Notes under the pieces: generated by a model
What the model saw: the letters and a program-made list of their open reading frames with translations, nothing else
What the model was told of the DNA's origin: nothing
Databases searched by the model: none
Shown here: one piece after another, positions 7,232 through 13,625 of the stretch
Numbering within the stretch: the stretch's first letter is position 1
Layout of the letters: each line of letters begins with the position of its first letter
Position numbers and translations under genes: made by a program
Assembly (NCBI GenBank): GCA_030587525.1
Contig: JAUQYW010000782.1
Location: 1-13,625 of the forward strand
Direction: 5' to 3'
Length of the DNA: 13,625 bases
Source: Candidatus Sigynarchaeota archaeon
GTDB taxonomy: Archaea; Asgardarchaeota; Lokiarchaeia; Sigynarchaeales; Sigynarchaeaceae

Positions 7232-8548
7232 ATGAAAAAAAATAAGGAATATGACAAGGCAAAATATACCCGGTTGTACCAAGAAACGCTTCTGGAACAA
7301 GATAATCCCCAAGACCAAGCGCAATTCAATCTCATTAGCGGAGACCTCGATCTTCATGATATAATGACGCTTGACAAGGAAGGTATGGAACAAGAAGATG
7401 ATGAGATGAACGAGTTTTCCGAGATCTTGCGTCAACTTTTCCGAGCCGAGAAGGGCGTATTTTCGCGCATCTTCATCAGGGCCGTGCGAGGCGCCGGCCT
7501 AACATCACGACTCTACTTCTTGTACAAGATCGCGAGCGAGATCACGAAACTCAAGGGCACGTTCGCAAAGACGCCGACCGACCCCGGGATCGAGAATCGA
7601 AACCTGGATTATGTCGTCATGGATAATTTCCAATTCGATGATTTCGCAAGTACGACCACCAAGCTCGTCCGGGTCAAATGCTTGATAATAGGCCTGTCGA
7701 TGCGAGAAAGCTTGAAATTGCACGAGAAAGTCTGTGAAAGAAAGCTTGAAATAAAACCGGAGCGTGCCGTGCAAAAGTTTTACATGATGCGTGGTCGCTC
7801 CCCGCGAATCCTGGCAAACATTGCGAACGATCGCCTGGATTCCTTGAAAATCAATGACCCACCATGGACAATCCCCGATCTGTTCGGCGTGGACGTCATG
7901 GAGCGGCTAATGCGTGGCTCCATCTATAATCCGGCAAGGTTCTTGCGCGGCATTGGCTGGTTCCTTGCAATGAAGGCAGCTCGAAAAGGTAGCTCCAGCG
8001 AGATCGAAAACATGGAAATTATCAATGCATGGCTTTCTCAACAAGGCTTGATCACGGCTTTATTCTACTTGCGGTACGTTTTCGAACCTCACGAGGAATA
8101 TTACAAGGATCAATTGAAAGGCAAGCAATATAGCGACGACGATCAAGTGCACTTCCCGCGTCTGCACGAATCCAAGGTGGAGATCTTGAAAAAAATCGAC
8201 AACAAGATCAACACGCCAACGACAATAGCGCGGGCTCTCGGGGATGGAAAGACCGTGTCCGCGATTTCCATGCAACTCGCCGTGCTGCGAGACCTGCATC
8301 TCGTCGAAGTCTTCATATCGGACCGAAACCGCATCTATACTTTAACGGAAGGTGGCGAAGCAATGGTAGATTTCTTGCTGGAGGCAGAACATTGCCGGGC
8401 TTGCAAGAATAAATCGTGCAAGTTCAACTGCGACGGCGCTTTTCTCGTCGAAAAGGATCAGGGATCAACGAAATCCATCGTGCCATGCAAACCAGGGGCG
8501 TGTACTCCACCGGTTCGCCTCAAGAATGTACCCATCACAATACGATGA
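7232..8548 (+). CDS. Winged-helix domain protein with a six-cysteine C-terminal motif; probable regulator, function unknown
   Basis: A soluble 438-residue protein. I chose ATG 7232 because GAAGG sits at 7219-7223 with an 8-base spacing; an in-frame TTG at 7217 would add five residues but overlaps that site. The first 70 residues are acidic and polar. The middle (about 65-300) is mainly helical and unrecognised, including RGAGLTSRLYFLYKIASEITKLKG. Residues about 314-385 look like a winged helix-turn-helix: KVEILKKI, then TPTTIARALG, then SAISMQLAVLRDLHLVEV and a wing YTLTEGGEAM, as in archaeal ArsR/MarR-like regulators. Next comes a cysteine-rich tail, C388, C391, C396, C400, C419, C424 (CX2CX4CX3C then CX4C), likely a metal site. 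It lies after the hdr terminator and before a hairpin terminator, so it is probably its own unit. The repeats upstream suggest autoregulation (inference). A role other than transcription control is possible. Confidence 0.65.
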   Translation: MKKNKEYDKAKYTRLYQETLLEQDNPQDQAQFNLISGDLDLHDIMTLDKEGMEQEDDEMNEFSEILRQLFRAEKGVFSRIFIRAVRGAGLTSRLYFLYKIASEITKLKGTFAKTPTDPGIENRNLDYVVMDNFQFDDFASTTTKLVRVKCLIIGLSMRESLKLHEKVCERKLEIKPERAVQKFYMMRGRSPRILANIANDRLDSLKINDPPWTIPDLFGVDVMERLMRGSIYNPARFLRGIGWFLAMKAARKGSSSEIENMEIINAWLSQQGLITALFYLRYVFEPHEEYYKDQLKGKQYSDDDQVHFPRLHESKVEILKKIDNKINTPTTIARALGDGKTVSAISMQLAVLRDLHLVEVFISDRNRIYTLTEGGEAMVDFLLEAEHCRACKNKSCKFNCDGAFLVEKDQGSTKSIVPCKPGACTPPVRLKNVPITIR

Positions 8549-8647
8549 TCGACGAAACACGTCTTGGTGCACAAGCACAAGACATGCGAGTCATTTCAAA
8601 AAAAAGTCCAGTCCATCCAGGAAAAAAACGGAGCATAAGAGAAACAG

Positions 8648-8681
8648 GGCACGGGGGGAATTTTCCCCCCTTTTTTGTGCC
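8648..8681 (+). terminator. Intrinsic-type terminator: G6/C6 hairpin followed by T6, nested in an outer stem
   Basis: G6 (8653-8658) and C6 (8665-8670) pair around AATTTT, followed at once by T6 (8671-8676). Flanking GGCAC (8648-8652) and GTGCC (8677-8681) can pair outside it, with the T6 as a bulge. This is 100 bases after the stop of the winged-helix gene and 50 before the next start, so it most likely ends that transcript. The stem-plus-U form resembles bacterial intrinsic terminators. The rest of the gap 8549-8730 holds A-runs, a second T6 (8701-8706) and GAGG at 8716-8719, the only ribosome site candidate for the next gene. Confidence 0.6.
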
Positions 8682-8730
8682 GTGTCACGTCACGATCCGT
8701 TTTTTCAAAAATAACGAGGCCGTCAGCATT

Positions 8731-9366
8731 ATGAAATCGAAAAAAACGAGTGATCGAATGCCGTGCGATGTTGATTTCCAGCGGAAACTAAAGCGGGTGA
8801 TCAACGAAGCGGAGAAGGAGCAAACCAAAGTCGATGAGAAGCAGGCAATGGACGAGGAGGAGCGGAGCAGCGACACGCAGTACGAGGTAGATCTGGATAA
8901 AGCGTTCCAGATATTTGACATCGCGCGTGAATTTTCGCAGTCTAAGGATTTTCTCATATATCTCGATTTTTTTCATAGATTCATACCGGACCTCTGCGAT
9001 GGCAACCGGGTCGTGATCTGGAAAGGAGATGCCGGTAAAATATCATGCAAGATCTCGGTCGACGAGGATGGAAACATAGGTTGCCGCTGTTTTCGACAAA
9101 GGGGCTTGCAACAAAGAACGATAGATTCGTGCGCCTTCCATTCGCCGGTCGACATGGTAAACATTATGCCAGAGCACTTGATCAAGGAAATGCACGATGG
9201 TTTGTCGGTCGATTCTATCTTTCAAATGCTGCTCACATCCGTTTCAAATAGGAGAACACCATTGAATAGCAGCAGCGCAGCGGGGCTGTCGGATGGATCT
9301 CTGGGTCGATCAGCACCAAAACGACGAGGAAAATTCGGCAACCATGACGATCCAGAGGTTACATAG
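8731..9366 (+). CDS. Hypothetical protein with a SWIM-like Cys/His motif
   Basis: A 211-residue soluble protein. The frame stays open upstream to 8416, but that would overlap the previous gene by 130 bases and run through the terminator hairpin, so I take ATG 8731 (MKSKKTSDRM), with a weak GAGG at 8716-8719. Residues 15-60 are a highly charged helix. Residues 92-140 alternate strand-like stretches (VVIWKGDAG, ISCKISVDEDG) and then C118-x-C120, followed by C134-x-x-H137. SWIM zinc fingers have CxC-xn-CxH after a beta hairpin, so this is close but has one extra residue before the histidine; whether it is a SWIM domain is uncertain. The last 40 residues are polar and probably disordered. It is separated by 37 bp from the giant gene downstream, probably in one operon. 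No better family assignment can be offered. Confidence 0.6.
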   Translation: MKSKKTSDRMPCDVDFQRKLKRVINEAEKEQTKVDEKQAMDEEERSSDTQYEVDLDKAFQIFDIAREFSQSKDFLIYLDFFHRFIPDLCDGNRVVIWKGDAGKISCKISVDEDGNIGCRCFRQRGLQQRTIDSCAFHSPVDMVNIMPEHLIKEMHDGLSVDSIFQMLLTSVSNRRTPLNSSSAAGLSDGSLGRSAPKRRGKFGNHDDPEVT

Positions 9367-9390
9367 CATCATTGATTCACAACTACTTCA

Positions 9391-9396
9391 AGGGGG
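9391..9396 (+). promoter_or_regulatory. Strong ribosome binding site fixing the start of the giant gene
   Basis: AGGGGG at 9391-9396 precedes ATG 9404 by 7 bases and is the strongest Shine-Dalgarno-like site in the window. It rules in ATG 9404 over upstream in-frame starts (9293, 9344), which lie inside the preceding gene. Confidence 0.7.
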
Positions 9397-9403
9397 ATGG
9401 AAC

Positions 9404-12400
9404 ATGAACGCCAAGAAATCCAAAAAAAAGCCATCGAGAAAGCAGATCGCGAGTAAAGACGCAAAGAAAGGAACCATAACTCAGCGATTCATAAATTACA
9501 TAATGGACACGCTGCAAAAGAACAAGGCGGATGTCTTGAAAGATCTCGATAACAGTACGAATGAAAGCGGGAAAGATTCCAAGATTTATATCACCACCAA
9601 GAACATGATTGACAATTATGACCCGTGGAAATTCGTCATAGTTGAAAATGATTTCTTCTACATCCCGATTAACAACACGGGGGAATACGATTTCGGGATT
9701 GGACTTCGGTTCGAGAATTACCTAGAAATGGGCGACGGGAATTTTGCGGAAGGCACGTTCACAGTGTTCGGAGTTGCACGCAAGAGCGGGAAAGTGAAAA
9801 AGGTGATGCTCAAGGAACAATGCCGAACGGGAGGCAAATCCGGCGTCGTCGGAGGCCTTTTTGCATTGTCCAATATCATCTCTTTAAAACTCAGCATGGA
9901 CAACCCGATCGGTGGTGGATCGATTTTCTTCCAGATAATACCACACGCAATAGAAACAATTCACGAGGCACTTGACAAACTTGAAATTCATGATGATCTC
10001 GTTGACAGGAGCTTCGCCAGTATTTGCATCAAGGATCTCAATGCCACGATCTCTCACATTAACGAAAATGCGAACGACATTGAATTTGATAACTATGCAT
10101 TCGGTGCTATTTTATTCAACATCTTTCCCATGGACCTAACCGTTGACGAATATACAAAAATTCTTGCCTTGATCCTGAGAACGGATTTTGAACCCCGGTT
10201 CAAGATCATCATGGAGATACCGGACTTTGCTCACGCAAATTTTTGGGGCCGAGAAAATGTCTTCGGCTCAAACATCGATTTGATCACGCGATTGTTGAAA
10301 TCCAAATCCTTCGAGCAAGGTAGTGCTTCTTTCGCGGGAGATGTTTGGTCTATTGCAAAAATGTTTTCCGCGATTAGCTCGAAAATGACAAATCCGCCGC
10401 TGGAAAACACGCTGCACGTGGATTTTAAGAATTTCATAAGCATTCTTTATCCACGGCTTGAATTCCAGAACGCGCTTGAGATGGTCATGACCGATATTCC
10501 CAGGATCTTCAAGATTTTTTCCCGTGACGAGATGCTCGCCCATGAAGTTTTCAACATGCTTCGCGAACAGCTGCGACAAAGCCTCGACGTGGCTGCCAGG
10601 AACAATACATGGGGCCTATTCCAGGATGACCAAATCGACGCGATTCTTCAAAAGGTGCTCGACCTTCCGCTGCATTCCACGGATATATCTTCCATGCTTG
10701 CCTTGATGATCGATAAAAAATACGAACGTTTGTACGACGGACGCATGAGCCACATTAGTAGACTCGCGCGTAGATTAGATTGCTTCGAATCTCAATCTTT
10801 CTCTTCAGATCTAGCTGATAACGTGCTGGATTTTGGAGCTATTGCATGCAAGTTGTTAAACTGGAAAGGAACTTCCCTTGACTTTCCAGGTTATTTGCAG
10901 CACGTGGCATCGATCATAATTCTCCTTCGGGATGCCGTGAGGGATGAACGACAGATTGGTCAACTCGTATCCGAGCTCGATGCAACCGGTTTCGAGTTTG
11001 ACAACAACCAGCAAATAAGTTTGTTGATCCAGCTTTCGCTGCAAGTATTACTGGCCAACATCGTAAAGGAATACAAGGGATCGCGATTACAAGAATACCA
11101 ATTGAATCGGTTTCTCGTCGCGAAGAACAAGCTGCAAGAGATCTCTTGGAGAGAAATCAACGCGACCGTTTCGCAGTTCGTGGCAATTTCTGGATATTAC
11201 AGGCTTTACGCACCCGTTGGAAACGCAGAAACGCTGTTAATGCTGGTTCAATATCTGGGGAATTCGCTCTTGAATTCCCGCTTAAGCAAGGAAAAAGCGC
11301 TTGATTTTATCGAGATCCTGTTTGACAAGCGAGTTTTACGCGCATTCATTTCCATGGCTCGTTCATCTCGTTCGCGTCTTGATTGGGATAGTATAAACAA
11401 GGATATTTTTGCACTTTTCATGCTGCTGGTAGGTTGTTACACGGGGAATGACCAATTCCCGCTGGAAGATGCCGTGAAGGACTTCCTCTCAGGGTTGCTC
11501 GCATTGCTCGGAGAATCATCCGGAAAGGAGGCATTCTTTGAGAAAATGATCGATCTTACCACGCGCTTCCGCGCAAAAATCAAGTCTTTGCGAAGCGTGT
11601 ATCCCATCACACCTTTGATTCTCGGGATACACATGGCCTTGAATTATGCTGGAATAGGCAACCAGGTAAAATATACACCAATGAAACAGTTTTTGCTCGA
11701 CAGTTTTGGCGACGTTATTGACGAGATCAAGAGGGATGAACGGCGAGTGGCCTCGCTCCGCACCTACATTTTTCAAGACCGGCACTTGAGTACCTTGGGA
11801 TATTATTCTTCATTCCCGATGTATACCGATTTTTATGGGCGGGACATAGATTTATATGCGATATTCAACACGCTCAAGAACGTGATCGCATTTCAGATGG
11901 ATTCGCAAGACATTGCAAGGTTCATGGATAGTTTCAGGGAAACCGGTCTTCTCGATAATGAAATGTTCTTGCAATTCGTCGCTCGTGAAGGATTCTTCTG
12001 GAGCCTTAATAGGCACGCGGATTGGAATCGAGAAGCCGAGAGTGTGATCAGAAAAATCTTCCAGTTCACCTTGCAACTAAAAAAAATGGCAAGCCCGAGC
12101 GTTGAATTCATCAAAAACAAACCATTTTTCGATGCAATCGTGACGCTTGGAGTAGTTCCGGATTACAAGAATAGGATTCAAGAACTGATCGCCCCGGCCA
12201 TTCATGAAAGTCTCGAGCTGATCCTTCGGGAAATGGGCGATGCTCAAGGCGCGAAGAATATCAGCATCATGAAGGAAAAACCAAGCATTTATTCCATGCT
12301 CCTTGATACGCCGGATTTACTTGTCGAGCTTCTCGTGACGACAAGTAAAGCTACTATCAAGAATGGTCGCCTGGAATTCAGAAATGTCTACTCGTTCCTG

Positions 12401-13063
12401 GAAAAGAAATGCTGCGGGCAACCTGCTCCTCCCTATTCTGATGGCATGGCCGAAAGCACCCTCGGGGAAGTCGCCAAGGCGATCATTCAAGTATTGGAGG
12501 TCGATCCGAACCTGCCATTTTCCTTCACGGCGTACGATTTCACGTCATCGCAGCATGCCACGTACTATTTCGAGCCTAGGGCACATATAACCGAGATGAT
12601 CGAGTTCTTGAACGTTGTAAACGATAATCCATCGTGGCGGGAGGCGATCCGATTGTATCTCTACAAGAACCTGCACCACAGCATCATGAAAAAAGACGTG
12701 TCAACGATCAAGGATAATATATCAAAATTGGAAGGACATCCATATTTTAGAAAAGGTCTGAAGCAAACAGTGGCCGCATGCGTGTATGCAAGATATATAA
12801 TAGAAGATTTCGGAGGAAGGACCAGGAATTATTTCAATAAAGTGCTTGGCTTGAAAACTTTTATTGCAAATCCCGAAGTTGGCATGAAGGATCTGAAGGA
12901 GCGATTGACCAGGGACATTGAAGAAACGAGAAGAGAAATGGCCGATCCGGGTCGTAATTTCGGCAGCGATGACCCGTGCAGCAAGCTTCAAGTATTCAGA
13001 TTCTTGAAGGATTATCTTTTCGGAGACACGCACGTGGCAGGTGTTGATGCAGATATTTCTTGA
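9404..13063 (+). CDS. Giant hypothetical protein (1219 residues), mostly helical
   Basis: The frame runs uninterrupted for 1219 residues to TGA at 13061-13063. I do not recognise the family. The first 22 residues are very Lys-rich. Residues about 60-180 are beta-rich (KFVIVENDFFYIPI, FGIGLRFENYL, GTFTVFGVA), followed by RTGGKSGVVGG, and look like a compact N-terminal domain. From about 180 to the end the chain is dominated by amphipathic helices with regular Leu/Ile/Phe spacing, as in helical-repeat scaffolds. No signal peptide, clear membrane segment, nuclease motif or complete ATPase motif is visible; QCRTGGKS (139-146) lacks the first Gly of a Walker A. Cysteines are few, with a CC pair in KKCCGQPAPP near residue 1004. 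It follows the SWIM-like gene by 37 bp with a strong ribosome site, so the two are probably cotranscribed. Counted G+C in sample lines (37-55%) is lower than in the hdr genes (58-60%). Function unknown. Confidence 0.75.
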   Translation: MNAKKSKKKPSRKQIASKDAKKGTITQRFINYIMDTLQKNKADVLKDLDNSTNESGKDSKIYITTKNMIDNYDPWKFVIVENDFFYIPINNTGEYDFGIGLRFENYLEMGDGNFAEGTFTVFGVARKSGKVKKVMLKEQCRTGGKSGVVGGLFALSNIISLKLSMDNPIGGGSIFFQIIPHAIETIHEALDKLEIHDDLVDRSFASICIKDLNATISHINENANDIEFDNYAFGAILFNIFPMDLTVDEYTKILALILRTDFEPRFKIIMEIPDFAHANFWGRENVFGSNIDLITRLLKSKSFEQGSASFAGDVWSIAKMFSAISSKMTNPPLENTLHVDFKNFISILYPRLEFQNALEMVMTDIPRIFKIFSRDEMLAHEVFNMLREQLRQSLDVAARNNTWGLFQDDQIDAILQKVLDLPLHSTDISSMLALMIDKKYERLYDGRMSHISRLARRLDCFESQSFSSDLADNVLDFGAIACKLLNWKGTSLDFPGYLQHVASIIILLRDAVRDERQIGQLVSELDATGFEFDNNQQISLLIQLSLQVLLANIVKEYKGSRLQEYQLNRFLVAKNKLQEISWREINATVSQFVAISGYYRLYAPVGNAETLLMLVQYLGNSLLNSRLSKEKALDFIEILFDKRVLRAFISMARSSRSRLDWDSINKDIFALFMLLVGCYTGNDQFPLEDAVKDFLSGLLALLGESSGKEAFFEKMIDLTTRFRAKIKSLRSVYPITPLILGIHMALNYAGIGNQVKYTPMKQFLLDSFGDVIDEIKRDERRVASLRTYIFQDRHLSTLGYYSSFPMYTDFYGRDIDLYAIFNTLKNVIAFQMDSQDIARFMDSFRETGLLDNEMFLQFVAREGFFWSLNRHADWNREAESVIRKIFQFTLQLKKMASPSVEFIKNKPFFDAIVTLGVVPDYKNRIQELIAPAIHESLELILREMGDAQGAKNISIMKEKPSIYSMLLDTPDLLVELLVTTSKATIKNGRLEFRNVYSFLEKKCCGQPAPPYSDGMAESTLGEVAKAIIQVLEVDPNLPFSFTAYDFTSSQHATYYFEPRAHITEMIEFLNVVNDNPSWREAIRLYLYKNLHHSIMKKDVSTIKDNISKLEGHPYFRKGLKQTVAACVYARYIIEDFGGRTRNYFNKVLGLKTFIANPEVGMKDLKERLTRDIEETRREMADPGRNFGSDDPCSKLQVFRFLKDYLFGDTHVAGVDADIS

Positions 13064-13216
13064 TGTCTATCGCGGCATGATTACAGCTCGCGATCTTGCT
13101 TGAAAGTTTCCGGGCAAGCATTACCGCGCTTCCTTGATCGCTTCCCGCCGCTCGACGACACCCCCGATTCAATGCGCGAAAGTCTCGATCGAGGCCGAGT
13201 AAACGAACCATGGACC

Positions 13217-13251
13217 GCCTTTTTGAAAAAAGACAAAGCATTTTATTTTTT
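13217..13251 (+). terminator. T-tract after the giant gene, possible terminator
   Basis: The region has T5 at 13220-13224, A6 at 13226-13231, then T4-A-T6 at 13241-13251. No long stem is seen. It lies about 155 bases past the giant gene's stop and just before promoter-like sequence for mvhD. The intervening 13064-13216 shows no gene I would defend: a frame open from 13100 to 13411 has some coding-like codons but no ribosome site and overlaps mvhD by 86 bases. Confidence 0.3.
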
Positions 13252-13256
13252 CAAAC

Positions 13257-13299
13257 TAATTTATTCTTGTTTGATACCGACGGTTGCGGTTGAACCGTC
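13257..13299 (+). promoter_or_regulatory. Candidate mvhD promoter with a 7-bp-arm inverted repeat at the predicted start site
   Basis: A/T-rich TAATTTATT (13257-13265) is a possible TATA box, predicting a start near 13286-13290. GACGGTT (13279-13285) and AACCGTC (13293-13299) are perfect inverted arms around a 7-base spacer and straddle that point, 26 bases before the ATG. This placement would suit a repressor site or a leader hairpin. Confidence 0.4.
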
Positions 13300-13325
13300 A
13301 CTCGACAGCATGAGAAGAGTACACG

Positions 13326-13625
13326 ATGGCTGGAACAGCAGAACACGGTCCACAAGCGACCGAAACTCCCGAAGAGGAATGGAATCCGTACATCTTGGGC
13401 ATATTCTGTAACTGGTGCTCGTATGCGGGTGCAGATGGTGCTGGCACGTCTCGCATGCAGCGGCCAGCGGCGCTACGCATCGTGCGAGTCATGTGCAGCG
13501 GTCGCGTCGAGCCAGAGATGGTATTCCGTGGGCTGAAAAACGGCGCCGACGGCGTTATCGTGAGCACGTGCCACGCGGGCGATTGCCATTACGTGGCGGG
13601 CAATTACAAGACGTTCCGCAAGGCG
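13326..13625 (+). CDS. mvhD: F420-non-reducing hydrogenase iron-sulfur subunit D (MvhD-like), 3'-truncated
   Basis: One hundred residues are visible before the window ends; the family is usually about 140. MvhD carries a [2Fe-2S] cluster and passes electrons from the MvhAG [NiFe]-hydrogenase (or formate dehydrogenase) to HdrA. The family signature is clear: ILGIFCNWCSYAGAD (C28, C31), VRVMCSGRV (C57), and STCHAGDCHYVAGNYK (C82, C87). ATG 13326 is fixed by an in-frame TGA at 13311-13313, and GAAGAG (13314-13319) may serve as ribosome site. Residues 1-20 are an extra acidic N-terminal stretch before the conserved core. In many archaea and bacteria mvhD is adjacent or fused to hdrA; here about 6.4 kb separates them. 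Hydrogenase genes mvhG and mvhA may follow downstream but are not visible. Confidence 0.93.
   Translation, partial: MAGTAEHGPQATETPEEEWNPYILGIFCNWCSYAGADGAGTSRMQRPAALRIVRVMCSGRVEPEMVFRGLKNGADGVIVSTCHAGDCHYVAGNYKTFRKA

Noticed and set aside
8416..8730. Longer N-terminus (105 more residues) for the SWIM-like protein
   Set aside because: It would overlap the winged-helix gene by 130 bases and translate straight through the G6/C6-T6 hairpin; the sequence is low in coding character and ATG 8731 has a plausible ribosome site.
9293..9403. Upstream starts for the giant protein
   Set aside because: They lie inside the preceding gene without ribosome sites, whereas ATG 9404 has AGGGGG at ideal spacing.
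9818..9841. Walker A-like QCRTGGKS in the giant protein (residues 139-146)
   Set aside because: The first position is Gln rather than Gly or Ala, and I see no matching Walker B; not enough to call an NTPase.
1..13625. CRISPR array, tRNA/rRNA genes, insertion sequences or integrase
   Set aside because: No regularly spaced repeats, no cloverleaf or rRNA-like segment and no transposase or integrase protein was found on reading either strand.

Overview
The window most likely comes from the chromosome of an anaerobic archaeon that uses methanofuran-linked C1 chemistry. It carries the catalytic amidohydrolase subunit of formylmethanofuran dehydrogenase (fwdA/fmdA, 5'-truncated by the window edge), a complete hdrC-hdrB-hdrA set for a flavin-based electron-bifurcating heterodisulfide reductase, and the start of mvhD, which links Hdr to a [NiFe]-hydrogenase or similar electron input. 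Archaeal signs include TATA-like boxes upstream of several genes, T-rich tracts after stop codons and Shine-Dalgarno-type sites. There is no mcr gene here, so methanogenesis cannot be claimed. A methanogen, or a non-methanogenic archaeon with an H4MPT-type Wood-Ljungdahl pathway (for example Asgard or Bathyarchaeia-like), would both fit. That placement is inference. All genes are on the + strand.

Layout. 1-1596: fwdA, followed by a T-rich tail. 1837-3108: a ten-or-so-helix membrane acyltransferase of the DUF1624/HGSNAT type with its own TATA box and a small palindrome upstream. 3272-6912: hdrC, hdrB and hdrA as a tight operon (hdrC/hdrB overlap by 4 bp, hdrB/hdrA gap 18 bp) with a TATA-like box and hairpin upstream. 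6913-7231: a 319-bp AT-rich non-coding stretch with T-tracts, three copies of a GAATAGTT element, a 10-bp-arm inverted repeat and a 10-bp palindrome. 7232-8548: a winged-helix protein with a six-cysteine tail. 8648-8681: a hairpin plus T6 that looks like an intrinsic terminator. 8731-9366 and 9404-13063: an apparent two-gene unit coding a 211-residue protein with a SWIM-like Cys/His motif and a 1219-residue, mostly helical protein that I do not recognise. 13064-13325: non-coding, with a 7-bp-arm inverted repeat near the likely mvhD promoter. 13326-end: mvhD, truncated at its 3' end.

How it works together. In known systems Hdr-Mvh bifurcates electrons between a heterodisulfide and ferredoxin, and the reduced ferredoxin drives CO2 reduction to formyl-methanofuran by Fwd/Fmd. 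Finding fwdA, hdrCBA and mvhD in one neighbourhood fits that coupling. The unexpected part is the roughly 6-kb block between hdrA and mvhD (winged-helix protein, SWIM-like protein and giant protein), which has lower G+C in the lines I counted and no link to energy metabolism that I can see. It is the best candidate for an undescribed system in this window.
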